Source: Anaeramoeba flamelloides
Lineage: Eukaryota; Metamonada; Anaeramoebidae
Length of the DNA: 64,000 nucleotides
NCBI GenBank assembly: GCA_027625915.1
Contig: JANTQA010000048.1
Coordinates: 2,914,001 to 2,978,000 of the forward strand
Direction of reading: 5' to 3'
Below the pieces are notes generated by a model. The model saw only the letters and a program-made list of their open reading frames with translations, was not told where the DNA came from and searched no databases. The position numbers were made by a program, and so were the translations under genes. The first letter of the stretch is position 1; each line of letters opens with the position of its first letter. Shown here in pieces: positions 1-11,335 of the stretch.

Positions 1-898
1 TACATAAAAATGGAAATACCAAATCAATGGAGAAATAGAGAACCCATCAATGTGCTACACAAGTATAAATTGAAAAAAATTGAATTTATAAATATTGGAT
101 CTCTGGACGAATTACTCATCGTTCCAAAATCAAAATAATCTGAAAAATTGATTTTTCAAGTTTAGAGCTCTTTATATTCTCTATTTTAGAAGTTATTCCC
201 AATTTTCGATTTTTTATCAAAAACAAATTTTTTTTGAAATTTTGAATTTTTCATTTTTAAAAAAGGTACATTTTAACACAAAAATAAATTTTTTTTGGTA
301 TTTTAAAGATCATCTTACTAGGGTAATTTTTGATTAAAAATGTGATTTTGGTGAAAAAAATTGAAAAAATTAAGGTTTAAAAAAAATTTTTTTTTTTGAA
401 AATTTTTTTACTACTCTTTTGATTTTCCCATTTTTGATTTACTCAAATATTATATTTATAATATATTTTAAACTACAATAGTTATAAAATTTTTAATTTT
501 GAATTTTTTTTTTCACTTTAATCAAAGTTAATTATAAAAATACATAAGTTACTGTGAATATTAGTTGATAAAATGAAATATAAAAATCTATTTGATATAG
601 ACAAATTTTTTTTTTCAAAATTTTTTTATTTTTATTATTGTTGTGAAGTTTTTAAATTTAAACTTTATGAGGGTTAGAGGTTTCGAAAATATTTAGTATT
701 TAAAATGGGTGTTTTTGACCTTTTTCAAAATTGAAAATTTTAAAAAATGTATAAAAAAAAAATTTTTCAAAATATTTTTTAAACTAATAAAAATTGGTAA
801 ATTTGAAAAAAAAGTTTTTTTTAAACATCTCAAAAAAATTATTTTTATTTTTATTTTAACTGAAAAAACAATGTTTTAAAAAAAATTTTTTTTTTAAT

Positions 899-1097
899 TG
901 GAAAACTCTAGTAAAATTTCATTTTTTTCTAATTTAACAGAAAAAAATTCACATAACCAATATTTTGTAAAAAAAATTATTATACCTCATCTTATTTTAT
1001 CTAAATATTCATTTTTTCAAAATTTTGATAGTGTAATCACTAGAAAAATATTAAAAAAATGCTAAAAAATTAAAAACAATTTTTACTAGAGTTTCCT
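899..1097. mobile_element. Small terminal-inverted-repeat element (MITE-like)
   Basis: The left arm contains GGAAAACTCTAGTAAAA near 900 and the right arm, read in reverse complement, contains GGAAACTCTAGTAAAAA near 1096. The arms are about 20-25 bp and the unit about 200 bp. The interior is AT-rich with no coding capacity. A non-autonomous DNA transposon is the simplest reading. No target duplication can be fixed because both flanks are A/T runs. Confidence 0.45.
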
Positions 1098-1316
1098 ATT
1101 AAAATGGTTTTTTTCAAAAAAAAAATTTTTTTATATAAGTTTTTTTCAATTCAATTTTAAATTTGTTAATTTTTTTTAATCGTAAAAAACTTTTTTTTTT
1201 TAATCTTAAAAAACTTTGAGTTTTTTTTCCAAAAACAAATATATTAGAAAAATTACTCAATTAAAAATTCAATTTTATTATCTTCAAAATTTTATAATTT
1301 TAAAATATCCAATAAT

Positions 1317-1392
1317 TACTCATTAACTCAGCGGTAGAGCACCGAGATCTCAAAAGTTGAAAAGTGTGTAGCCGGAGTTGGATTCCTGATAA
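1317..1392 (+). pseudogene. tRNA-like trace (degenerate)
   Basis: TAACTCAGCGGTAGAGC at about 1324-1340 closely matches a tRNA D-arm (A box), and AGTTGGATTCC at about 1376-1386 resembles a B box with two mismatches, at a roughly normal distance. The putative acceptor and T stems do not pair, and I could not build an anticodon stem with or without an intron. It is best read as a decayed tRNA or tRNA-derived fragment, or chance. Confidence 0.3.
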
Positions 1393-1412
1393 GATCAATT
1401 AAATTAATAGTT

Positions 1413-1444
<32 letters not shown>

Positions 1445-1714
1445 TAATTTGATCAATTAAAGTATACATGTTTGCTACCTGAATTTACCTTTAAATCTTT
1501 TCAAATTTTTTTTTTTCAAAAATTAAAATCCTTTTAAGGTACCAAAATTCGGATAAATACTGGTAACTAAGTAGTTTTTTCCGTGTGAGGAGTAGAAGAT
1601 TTTAAAATATTTATATATAGTAAAACCTACAATTAAAAAAAAACTTTAAAATTCATTTTAATCTATGGGGGTCACTATATAAAAAATATAAAAACAATCT
1701 CAATTTTTCATTTT

Positions 1715-1835
1715 TTTGGGGGCTCTTATATTTTTCGAGTTATTGCCCAAAATAGTTATGAAAAATCACTATTAAAAAAATTTGTAGATAAAAATCGATT
1801 TTGGACAATATCTCGAAAACTAGACGTCCTAGAGA
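1715..1835. repeat. Imperfect palindrome
   Basis: CGAGTTATTGCCCAAAATAG near 1737 is followed by its imperfect reverse complement, GATTTTGGACAATATCTCG, near 1798. The arms are about 25 bp. A similar sequence in the left-arm orientation occurs near 160-215 (GAAGTTATTCCCAATTTTCG), so this is probably an old dispersed repeat. Confidence 0.3.
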
Positions 1836-2968
1836 CTTCTAAACACAAAAAATCGAAATTTAAGAAGATTTTGAATTTGTTGAACAATAAAAAAAATTTT
1901 TGATCCCAGTTTTATATTTACTCTTGTGTATAAATAACTTCAATTTATAAAAATATTTATTTTCAAAATTTGATTTTCCATTGGCCAATGGTTTTGAAAT
2001 GGGGTTTACAAGAACATAATAAATAAACACCTACAGGGTGAAAAACGTAGACCTTAAGATCCAATTTTCCAGTTTATCATACTGATACATTCTTAAAAGT
2101 TAAATAGAATTTTTTGTTCAATTTCCATTATTGTAATCCCAATTAATGTAAATTTTAAAACAACCCAAGAGAAAGAAACTTTTGAGGGGATACCACAATT
2201 ACAAAGTTTTATAAACATTTAAACCAATAAAATGCTTTATTCAAAGCTTGTGTAAAAAAAGTCGTAAAATGAAAAATGAAGTAAAAATTTCTAGATATTT
2301 ATTTAAATTTATCAGTACACTATGAATTTTCAGAAATAGAAAATCAATCTCGAGGTAGATTTGGAGAGGCTGTCTTATTTCGAAGGCGAGGTGATTTTTT
2401 AGTCTTAGTAAGTAGAAACAGAACATTTTTTTAAAAGTGATCTGCAGTGTTACAACGACACTCAGAACTGAGATCTCGAAAGAAATATTATAAAAAAAAA
2501 AAAAACACAAACCAAAAAAAATAGAAAAATTAAAAATTATAAACAGTTTTCCATCTTTGGAAAATAATTTATTAGAATAAAAGTTAATTAGAATTACAAT
2601 TTCGAAATTATAAAAATAATTTGGAAAAATTTAAAAAACAATAGAGGAATGGTATCAAAAAAATAAACAATTTTTCAATAATATTGTTCAAAGAAATATT
2701 GCGGGTTTTTGGTGTTACAAAATTATTTTATAATAATTTGAGAACACATGTTTTTCCATTTCAAAGTGAAAATGAATTTAACAATGTTCTGGGATAATTT
2801 TTTGTTTGAAAAATACAAGTATTTTTGAAAAAGATTCTAGAATGTTTCAAAATGAAAAGAAAAAGATTACTAGTCCAAAAAATGCATAAAGCCGCTGAAA
2901 AGGAATTGTTTTTCTGACAAAAGTTTCAAAATCTTGAAACAAAGATTTTTTTTTTGTGTGTTGATCTT

Positions 2969-3265
2969 TTAGTTCACAAGCGCTGGGAGTAATTTTGCAA
3001 GGATCTCGATTTCTTTTGGATCCAATTCGTGCTTGATTTTTTCGCAAATACAGTTTATTTTTTCACGTGCAAGTAAATGCTTTTGTAGAGGGGTATGGTT
3101 GTTGTCCAAAGGATCGTGTTTGTTTTGGGTTTTTGAAAGATGTGGAAAAATAAGAGCAAAATCCACAAGATTTGGCTCAGTGGCTTCTTCTTGGATCTTC
3201 GTACAAAGTTCAAATTTAATAGGGTTAACGTTCGCCATTTTGTTACAGATTTTGTGTGAAGTCAT
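2969..3265 (-). CDS. Possible small single-exon gene, unknown function
   Basis: Open frame of 98 codons from ATG at 3265. A second in-frame ATG at 3238 would give an 89-residue product beginning MANVNPIKF. I do not recognise it. It is not translated A/T runs: it has a mixed amino-acid composition, a Cys/Lys/Glu-rich helical-looking C-terminal half (residues about 70-98, ending LAKLLPALVN) and visibly more G+C than the flanks. No signal peptide or membrane segment is seen. The opposite strand is also open for 83 codons but reads as a hydrophobic mirror image, so the minus strand is preferred. It stands alone in repeat-rich DNA, so it could also be a surviving exon of a decayed gene. Confidence 0.4.
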   Translation of the reverse strand: MTSHKICNKMANVNPIKFELCTKIQEEATEPNLVDFALIFPHLSKTQNKHDPLDNNHTPLQKHLLAREKINCICEKIKHELDPKEIEILAKLLPALVN

Positions 3266-4760
3266 TAATTCAGTTCACAAATAAGACAGGTTGTTGCTTT
3301 TTAAAAAAAGAAATAATTTCTGAGTTAAAATAAAAAAATAATTTGAAAAGTTTTCCTTTTACTTTTCACTTTATTGAAAAGTTTGAATTCCAATTTTCAA
3401 ACGTTTCTTCAACACCTCTGTGAATTCGATCATCACAACATTTATCTTTAAAAATTGAGTTAATTATTTTTCTCGTCAAAAAAATGACAAACAAATGCTT
3501 AAATCTAACATCCTTTATTCGAAATAATCATTTTTTTTTGTTATTCTATTTCCAAAGAAAGAAATAATAATTTTTTTTTATTTTATTTTCCTTATTTTCT
3601 TGAGAAAACAAAATGCCCAAATCTTAAAATTGTTGAAAATTTGAGTACTTTTAAAAAAAATTCTTTGTTTTTTGATTTTTAATTAATCTAAATAAACAAG
3701 ATTTTTTCGATTTGACTTTTTGATTACAAACACTTGAAAGTTTGATTTTTGGGCTGATCAAAATACTCTTTAGTTGAGTTTTAAAAAAAATTTCTTTTTT
3801 GAGAAATTATCGAAAAGTTTATCGAAAAACTTTTGCATCTTAAAATGAGTTTTTGTTAGTGAAAAAAGGCTAGAGATCAAAAAATGGTTATTTGAAAAGT
3901 GAAAAATTAAAATTTCTTTTTGTTGAGTTGCTTCTGATTTGAAAATGTTAGACTTCCAGTGAAACACCACTCTAATAATAATACCACAATCTCAATTTTA
4001 TGACAAAATTATCTCAATAAAAAATAATTTTTTTCGCTTTAATTTTCTTTTCTTTTTGTCAAAGAAAACTTTTTGAAGAAACAAATTTTCTTGAAAACAA
4101 CCGATCTTTATCAAACAAAAGCCTATAAATCAAAAGTTGTAAGTACTCAAACCAAAACCAAAAATCAACAATAACATTAGGACTTTTTTGATTAAATGGG
4201 AAATTGTAACAAATAATACTGATAAACCGATAAAATGGATTTTCACTTTTTTTATTAATTTTATTTTTGTAAATTTTTTCAGAGTTTAGAAGAAAGAATT
4301 TTATTGGTCTAAATCTAAAGAAAACTTCTAAATTAAATGACAACTACATTAGGGTTGTAAAAAAAAGTCAATGGGAATTGGTTTGTTTTGAAGATTAAAA
4401 AAAGGAAATTGATCCAAAAACTTAGAACTTTTTTTTGAATTAAACATTCTGTCTTCACTAACTGTTTTGTGTAATTATCTGGAAAAATTTTTTGATGTAT
4501 TTATTTCAAGATTACTTCAATTTTTAAAACACATCATTCTATTCAATAGAATACAATGCAGTGTAAAAGATATAAATTCAATTCTATTTTTTAAAGTTTT
4601 CAATTATTAATGATTTTATTCTATTCAGTTACAAACCACTGTATTTTTAATATTCACAATTTTTTCGATGATTTTCATCTTGAGAAAAGAAAATTAATTA
4701 TAAAAAATATTATAGTATAAATAAAAATCTGGAATTAAATTTTATTTCAGAATAAACAAA

Positions 4761-4761
<1 letters not shown>

Positions 4762-4792
<31 letters not shown>
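4762..4792. repeat. (TA)n microsatellite
   Basis: Uninterrupted alternating TA of about 31 bp, directly abutting the CCGTTAGAACCCC end of the dispersed repeat that follows. Confidence 0.9.
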
Positions 4793-4796
<4 letters not shown>

Positions 4797-4925
4797 TAGA
4801 ACCCCAAATATACCAATTGCCTTTTAAACACAAATTTCAATTTGAATTATTATCAAAGCATTATAAAAAATAGAAATTATAACCAATTATCTTATAACTG
4901 TTTAGAGAAAAATTTTGGACACAGA
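4790..4925 (+). repeat. Dispersed repeat, copy 1 (CCSTTAGMACCCC end)
   Basis: The segment starting ATCCGTTAGAACCCCAAATA aligns along about 130 bp with 60845-60975 (ATCCCTTAGCACCCCAAATA). Shared blocks include TTATCAAAG, AATTATAA and AATTATCTT in the same order. In both copies the repeat begins right after a TA run. No coding capacity is seen. Confidence 0.6.
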
Positions 4926-4964
4926 AAAATTGGTTGGACACTATAAAAAAATAAAAAAAAGAAA

Positions 4965-5258
4965 TTAAAAGTCTTCAATGAATTCTCCTTGATATTTACC
5001 AGTTTGTTTTTGTAAATTTCTCACCAAATTTCCTCGAGTTGTGTTTTCTTCTTGTTGTTTATAAGTCCGCTCATCAATTTGAATAGAATTTTGTACTTGA
5101 CGATAATTTTCACCATTCACTAAATATTCACCGAGATGTATTAGTGGCTTTCTTCTATCATTAACTGTCTGTACATAAGGTATCTGAATTGATAGCTTCA
5201 CTGGACAATCTATAGGGCAAAGTCTTGCCTTTTGAAAACTTTTAATAATTTTATTTCT
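4965..5258 (-). pseudogene. Coding-like remnant ending at a MITE
   Basis: On the minus strand about 97 codons are open from the MITE edge (5258) to a TAA at 4965. The composition looks like real protein (segments such as LSIQIPYVQTVNDRRK and LVNGENYRQVQNS, rich in Gln, Glu, Arg and Thr). There is no ATG in the open frame. Reading further upstream enters the MITE, whose terminal repeat adds a few non-native residues. I do not recognise the family. It is either the last exon of a gene whose upstream part lies beyond the MITE or an old gene fragment. No upstream exon was found between 5460 and 6860. Confidence 0.35.
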
Positions 5259-5260
5259 TA

Positions 5261-5457
5261 CAGTCAGTTTCACTTTTAAGGCACAAACTAGCAACGAAAT
5301 TTAAGGCACAAAAAAATCTCAAATTAAAGCACAAAATTTGAAATATTTTTTTTTTACAATTTATTTTACTAGAATCTGAATTTTTTGCCTTAATTTGAGT
5401 TTTTTATTGTGCCTTAAATTTCGTTCAAAGTTTGTGCCTTAAAAGTGAAACTGACTG
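5261..5457. mobile_element. Tc1/mariner-type MITE, 197 bp, TA target duplication
   Basis: Near-perfect inverted repeat. The left arm 5261-5339 starts CAGTCAGTTTCACTTTTAAG and the right arm 5379-5457 is its reverse complement with a few changes. TA flanks each side (5259-5260 and 5458-5459), as expected for Tc1/mariner insertion, and CAGT ends are typical of that superfamily. Almost the whole element is terminal repeat, so the RNA could fold into a long hairpin. No transposase is present. A related single end is at 36819-36868. Confidence 0.85.
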
Positions 5458-5459
5458 TA

Positions 5460-6859
5460 TTTTGAAAAAAACTGTGTTTTAGTTTTGAAGTGTTACTTCT
5501 TGACACTTTTTGAGATCTCGAATAATTTTTTTTTCATTTTTGTCAGATCTCAATCGAATTATTTTTATCTCAAGAATGTTACAAAATCCTGAATGAGTGA
5601 AACATTAAGGGTTAAAAAATAACCACAAATATAGATTAATTTGAATTTAATTGATTATGTACTTAAAGAAAACAATTAATTTTAAATTGAAGAAATTTGA
5701 CCCTTTGGAAATTAAAAATAAGTCAAGTATTTTTTTTTTTAATTTTGGATTTTTTCAGAATTTGAAATATTTTTATAACTTATTTTTCTTCGTAGATTTT
5801 TTTGTCAATTTAGATCCTCACAAAATTTTTTTTTTGTTAATACAATTTTTTCAACCAAAAAAAGGGCAATTTAAAACCACCCTTTTTAATTCCAAGTCAC
5901 CCCTTGGGTATGAATCAAATCCACGATAAATGACTAAAACCTAAAAGTTTGTGATTTTATTTAAAAAATTTTTACCAGAGAAAAAAAATTTAAACCCATT
6001 ATATATTAATTAGTATCGTATAAGATATACATGCTGGGGTGTCAATAGTTGAAATATATTTCAAGTTTTTTCCTTATGTTCTTCATTTTTAGATCGAAAT
6101 AAGACATGATCGTTTTATTCTTTAAAATCAAAATCGAAATTATCAAAAATAATCTTCTATTGCTAAAAAACTTCAAATGTAGATTCTTCATTTATTATTT
6201 ATTGCTTAGTTTTTCTCGCCTTCAAATTTTCTTTAATTTTTTTTTATATTGGGCTGTTTCATATACCAGATACCACTTGGGCTTTAAACAAACCATTTAC
6301 CTTTTTATTTGAGAAAAAAAAGTAAAATAAGAAATTTGAGCAAAAAAAAAAACTTTAACAAAGGCAAAATAAAGAAAGTTTTATCAAACACTGATAAAGA
6401 TATCCATTATGATGAAGATTATGAAAAATCGGAAATTTTTAAAAGAAAGAAACAACCTCAAAATATAGGGTGATAAAATTGATATTGCTTTAAATTTTTG
6501 ATTTACTTCATCGAGTTTTTGTTTTAATTTTATTTTATGTTCTTGTTTAACTTATTTTTAATATTAGAATGCTCAGATTCTTTTCTCGTACATAAAAAAA
6601 AAAAAATTGTTGAAATTTTTATTTTAATCAAAATTATTAATATTACTTTTTTTGGAAAAAAGGCTTAATTAAAAATAATCCATAAGGTAATTTTAAGATT
6701 AGATAAAAATATTTATTTATGTGAATTATAATATTCGTTTTTCATTTTTTTTTATGTTTATTATTTGAAAATAAGTTTTGTTTCCATAAATTAATTTTTT
6801 TTTAAACGTGGTCTTGAATCGGCTATCTTACCAACAGGATGAAAAAGAATTAAAAAAAG
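5460..6859. other. Intergenic, no gene seen
   Basis: A/T runs with short hydrophobic or Lys-rich frames, none coding-like. No structured repeat could be paired by eye. Confidence 0.5.
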
Positions 6860-6980
6860 TTAAATATCGTTAACCCCAATGTCAAGATTAATTTCTTGAT
6901 TAATTTCTTTGTTACTCTTTGATTTTGGCTGATTTTTTTTTGATTTTTCTTCCTTTCTTTCTTTCCAGCGTTGCTTTGCC
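6860..6980 (-). CDS. Possible orphan terminal exon, Lys/Glu/Asn-rich
   Basis: On the minus strand an acceptor-like TATTAATAG (AG at 6982-6981) is followed by an open frame of 39 residues, in which the first base completes a codon. It starts AKQRWKERKEEKS, ends NLDIGVNDI and stops with TAA at 6862-6860. The charged composition and ordered end contrast with neighbouring translated A/T runs. No partner exon was recognised upstream (higher coordinates) as far as 8 kb, so the gene is either disrupted or its other exons are too short to see. It could be chance. Confidence 0.22.
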
Positions 6981-7191
6981 CTATTAATATTAATAATAAG
7001 AAAAAAATAAAATCAAATAAGAATAATTTTTAATAAAAATATATTTACATTTTAATTGAGTTAAAATGAAAGAAGATTTTTTGTGTTATCCAATAGTTAG
7101 TCAGTTTTTTCAAAATTTTAGATATTTAATTTTTTTTGTTTATTTTTATGAATAAATTTTTCCATATAAAATATATTACTCGTTTATATTA

Positions 7192-7233
<42 letters not shown>
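7192..7233. repeat. (AT)n(GT)n compound microsatellite
   Basis: About 20 bp of AT followed by about 22 bp of GT repeats. Confidence 0.9.
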
Positions 7234-8254
7234 CTTTCGATATAATTTCGGTTTTGTTTATTTTTTTCTAATTTACAGTAAAAAACACCTGAAATAATAA
7301 TAAATATTATGTGGATATTAAAAATTGAATGGGAATTGTTGATCAATAAACTAATAAAGAAAAAAATACCAAAGAAAATAAACTGAAACATTTTTTGCTT
7401 ATTGTGAGAACATAATTAAAAATCTATTAATTTGGAATTGAATGAAGATTTAGTTGTCGGAATTTGAATTTAATATGGTTAAAAAAGTTTAGGTAATCAG
7501 CTTTTTGATCATTAGACATTTATCTAAAATTGATATGTATTTAAAAACAAAATGACTTGAAATACTACAATATTTCAAAACTTAAGATGGTATTTATTTT
7601 TTTTTGAAATAATTTTTTGGAAAACCACTCTTAAAATTTCAAATTCTAAAGTACAAAACGTTATTTAGTTGAGAATAAGACTGGAAAACAGTATTTAATT
7701 GCTTTTTTTTTTTGAAGTGAAATTTTTTATTCAAAAATTAAATCTTTAATAGTCATCTTGGATTTGGTACTTATTTTTATTAATGAGATTTACTTTTTGA
7801 GATTATTTATTACATAGTGAGTTTGAAAAATTACAAATAAACATCTGAAAAGAAAAAGATTTATAACTTGAATTTTTGGTAGTAATTATATTTTATCTTT
7901 TTTTTGATTGAAGGAAAATAACAAAAAAGAGAAATTTAATTTCTCAACTCATACAAATATTAGTTTAATTTCCATTTTGGTTTTAAAATTGTTTTGTTTT
8001 GGTGGTGTATGTTCCACTCGGTACAGAAAAAAAGGAGTTGTATTTTTAAAGAAAAAAATTCAAATCAAATTTCAACTTTGACAAAAAAATAAAATAATTT
8101 TCGTTTTTTGTTCAAATTCCCAATAAAAACAAGCGAATTCGCCCTCTCTGACTGATCTTTTAATTATTTTGATTTTTGAGTAACGAAAAAATAATAAAAC
8201 TTTAAAATATATTTATTTTTTTTCAATTTTTAGTAAAAGATTCTGGGGGGTTGT

Positions 8255-9710
8255 TGAACCAAAATAGTGATTCAAGGAGTAAAAATAAAATTTTCTAAAA
8301 TCTTCTAAATCTAAAAATCTTCTAAAAAATTTTTATTGAAGAAAACTATCAAAAAATGCTTTTAGAAGATGTTTTGGGATTTAGAAACTTTATATTGGAA
8401 AAATTAAAGAATTTATGATTGGATCTGAAAAAATTATTGTTTATTTTTCGTTTGTAAAATTATTTTTCAACATTTGCTGTTATCAGAATGGATTTGATAT
8501 AAATTTGAAATTCTGGAAACAAAAATCATACTCGTATACCAAAGAGAATATTTTTAAGTTAAAGCCTGTATAAAAATGACGAAAAAAACTACAGACTAAT
8601 GATTTTTAAATCGGAAAAAATTTTCACTTCATTTTCAATTTTCTTATTCAAAAGAAGGGAAAAATTACAACCTACTTTTGAAAACTCTATTTATAAAAAG
8701 ATAACTGGAAAAGGAAGTCAAAAATTTTCACATTTATAATTCAAATACCAGTAAAAGATTTTCTAAAATTATACAATGAGTAGAACTAAAGCAAGTTTTT
8801 AACTTTAATGTAGACAAAAATTTAACCCCCTGAAAAAATATTGATTAGTTGTTGAAAAAAAAGAAACAAATGAAAAGGATGAAAAAAAAATACATATAAG
8901 CAAGAAACAGGGTTATTTACATTAACTTTAAAAGCGATTTATGTAGATCTTGAAAGATCAATTAATTTTGTAACAAAAAAAAACAATAAATTTCACAAAA
9001 TTGGTAATTATGATGAAATTTTGGAAACAAAAGTATTTATATTTTTGTAAACATTTACAGTAGTTCTAAACCTAATCTCAAAAGACAATTCAAATACAAA
9101 CCAACTTTGTCTGGATGTTTTGCTGTTTTCCAATACTCAAATAAGAAAAAAAATATAATTTGGATTTTAGTAATCCGTTAAAGTTTGACAACACGTGTTA
9201 TTTATGCCACCCTACTCTATTATTGTGAATTGCAAACCAAAAGGAAGAAATTTTTGCTTAAACTTGTTAAAAAAATAAAAGCAACTCGTAAATAGAAGAA
9301 TTTAAATAAATCATCTAAAAACATAATTCTCAAAGGGAATCCTCAGTCAGGTGAATTTCCTGTTTAACTAATTTAAATTTGACTTTGATCTTTTAAAATT
9401 TTTAGAATAAAGATGTATGAAGTTATTTTGCTCTTTATTTTTTCAAGAACCATCATTAATCACTATTTCAAAACAATTCTATCAGTTTAAAGTTGCAAAA
9501 TTTCAAAAAATTCTTGAGAGTTTTGAGAGAATTCTTTACTTTTTTTAAATTAAATCACAAATTATTCATTTTTCAAAAATCAAAGTTTTTAAAGACCAAA
9601 ACATCTTCTAAAAACATTTACCTCTTGTTGTCTTCAATAAAAATTTTTTAGAAGATTTTTAGATTTAGAAGATTTTAGAAAAAAAATCATGTTCTCGAAT
9701 CAAGGGTTGG
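8255..9710. mobile_element. 1.45-kb element with ~100-bp terminal inverted repeats
   Basis: 8290-8390 (TCTTCTAAATCTAAAAATC ... TTTTAGAAGATGTTTTGG) is repeated in reverse complement at 9596-9690 with few changes. The similarity extends outward to GATTCAAGGAG (about 8268) and GATTCGAGAAC (about 9695 in reverse). The interior shows no long open frame. It holds a probable copy of the CTGGTATTTG MITE family at about 8590-8751. This is most likely a non-autonomous DNA transposon; the superfamily is not determined. Confidence 0.7.
8590..8751. mobile_element. CTGGTATTTG-family MITE, degenerate copy nested in the 8.3-9.7 kb element
   Basis: GGAAAAAATTTTCACTTCAT near 8613 matches the subterminal block of the 12273-12536 element. 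The right end AATTCAAATACCAGTA (to 8753) matches its terminus. The left terminus is decayed. Confidence 0.45.
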
Positions 9711-9966
9711 ATTTAACAATATTATAATCAAAATTATATGTTTATATTCATTAAAAAAAATTCTTTTTTAAAAAAACATTACTCTCATATATTATTAGAA
9801 AACTAAATTAGGATTAAATTACTTCTGATGACTGTGTCCTTTAGATACTCTTTGAATTGGAAGTCTCAAATTTAGTCACTTCAAAATTCACTCTTTAACA
9901 GATTAGACAAATCTTTTGTCTAACCCTTAACAATAAATTCAAATTACTCTCATATATTAAGACAGA

Positions 9967-11335
9967 TAAACCCCTTTTCAGTCAAAGAGACCCAGTTTTA
10001 TTGAAGAAATAGTATATATTCTATGAGTTTAATCCACGATTCTTATCAAAAATAAATTTTCCATTTTTAGATCAAAATCATTTTTTCGAATTTTTTTTTG
10101 TTTTTTGTTTTTTGCTTTTTGATTTTCTTTTTTTCTTTTATTTTTTTTAAAAAGTAAATTAAAAAAAAAAGGTTTTAAACTTCAAATTAACTTTAATAAA
10201 ATTGAGGCTTTGTAATTTCTTTTAAATGAATATATTTACTAATAAAAGACCTTCTTGTCAACAATTTTAATTTTCCAAAGAAATTGAGAAATTTTACACG
10301 AGACATTCCAATGAAAGTGCCCAAAAAATTTTTTAACATTTTATTTTTTTTGGAAATTTATTGTTTGTTTTTTCAATTATTTTGTATTGTTTAAATTGAA
10401 TTTTTTAAAAATTATTCAGATTAAACTTTTAATTTTGGCCGAAAGAAATGAATTTCATTTTTCTCTTTATTTAATATTTATTAAAAATTTATCTTAAAAA
10501 AAATGAAAATTTCTCATTAATATATTTTTTTATTGATTTTTTTTTTTATCATAAAATTAACAGCATTATTTTATAGTTATTATTAATAAATCAATGTATT
10601 GTGTTTTGAATTAATATTATCATAATAAAATTTCTGATTTAAAAAATATAAACAAAAATAAAAATTTTTAATCAAAAGGAAAAAATGAATAATTATTTTT
10701 TTTTTCCAATTTCAAAAAAAAATACCATGATCTAAATACTTTATCTTTGAAGTAAACCCCATTTCAAAAATTTTGACTCACCTGAAATAATAAATTGAAA
10801 AAAAATATACATATATTCTTTTAGTATTCAAGAACAATTAATAATTAAATCTGATTAATAATTCACTTTTAAATCATAAAAAAAACCCTGATATTACAAA
10901 AATTAAAAAAAATAATTCCAAAAACTAAAAAAAAAAAGTGAGTCACAATTTTTGAAATGGGCATTTCAGATTTTTTATTACTGAAAATTTCACTGAAAAA
11001 AAGTTGAACAAAAAGATTTTTTGCTAAAAATTAAATTCATTTTAAAGACCTTGAATAGTCTCAAATTTCTTAATGTTTATTTTATCTTTTCGAACATCTA
11101 TTTTTTTTTTTCCACGTGATCTTTTGGAAAAAAAAAAAAGGATCAAAAAGAAAAGATTAAAAAAAAAAGAAAAAGAAAAAACAAGAAAAATAAAAATTTG
11201 AAAAAGCAAAATAAAAATTTGAAGAAATTAGAAAAAATGATTTCTGATCGAAAAATGGAAAATTTATTTTTGATAAGAATATGGGATGAAACTACACATA
11301 ACTGCATCCAATAATATTATAAAGTGAGTCAACAC
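9967..11335. mobile_element. Composite repeat element with inverted ends, other copies in the window
   Basis: Left part 10030-10160 (ATTCTTATCAAAAATAAATT and onward) recurs inverted at 11165-11290. The left end TAAACCCCTTTTCAGTCA at 9967 and the following ~400 bp align with 42992-43435 in the same orientation. 10330-10745 aligns with 61795-62205 in the same orientation. 11030-11335 aligns inverted with 59955-60258. A smaller MITE (10753-10967) sits inside. No coding capacity remains. The whole looks like an old foldback-type DNA element or several overlapping ones. Confidence 0.55.
10753..10967. mobile_element. TAAAC..GACTCAC-end MITE, nested
   Basis: Left end TAAACCCCATTTCAAAAATT (from 10753) and right end GTGAGTCACAATTTTTGAAA (from 10939) are inverted copies of about 28 bp. 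The termini resemble those of the 23592, 26127 and 34985 elements. It begins just after CTTTATCTTTGAA, a block also present at about 62195-62208 in the related copy. The sequence following that block there is different, consistent with insertion into an older repeat. Confidence 0.6.

Larger units (their letters stand above)
1..2968. other. Gene-free AT-rich stretch with short inverted repeats
   Basis: No convincing coding segment is seen. It is mostly A- and T-runs. It holds a small inverted-repeat element at 899-1097, a tRNA-like trace near 1317-1392 and a palindrome-like segment near 1715-1835, listed separately. At about 1993-2008 there is a single end resembling the TAAACCCCATTTC terminus of the family described at 23592 and 26127, without a visible partner. 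Open frames here have the composition of translated intergenic DNA. Confidence 0.6.
3266..4964. other. Intergenic, no gene seen
   Basis: AT-rich with scattered short open frames of Phe/Lys/Asn-rich composition that I do not accept as genes. A (TA)n tract at 4762-4792 and a dispersed-repeat end beginning at 4790 lie at the right side. Confidence 0.5.

Noticed and set aside
3033-3284. 83-codon plus-strand frame opposite the small gene at 2969-3265
   Set aside because: Hydrophobic mirror image; codon content favours the minus strand.
7176-7391. Frame ending in His-Thr and Ile-Tyr repeats
   Set aside because: Translation of the (AT)n(GT)n microsatellite.
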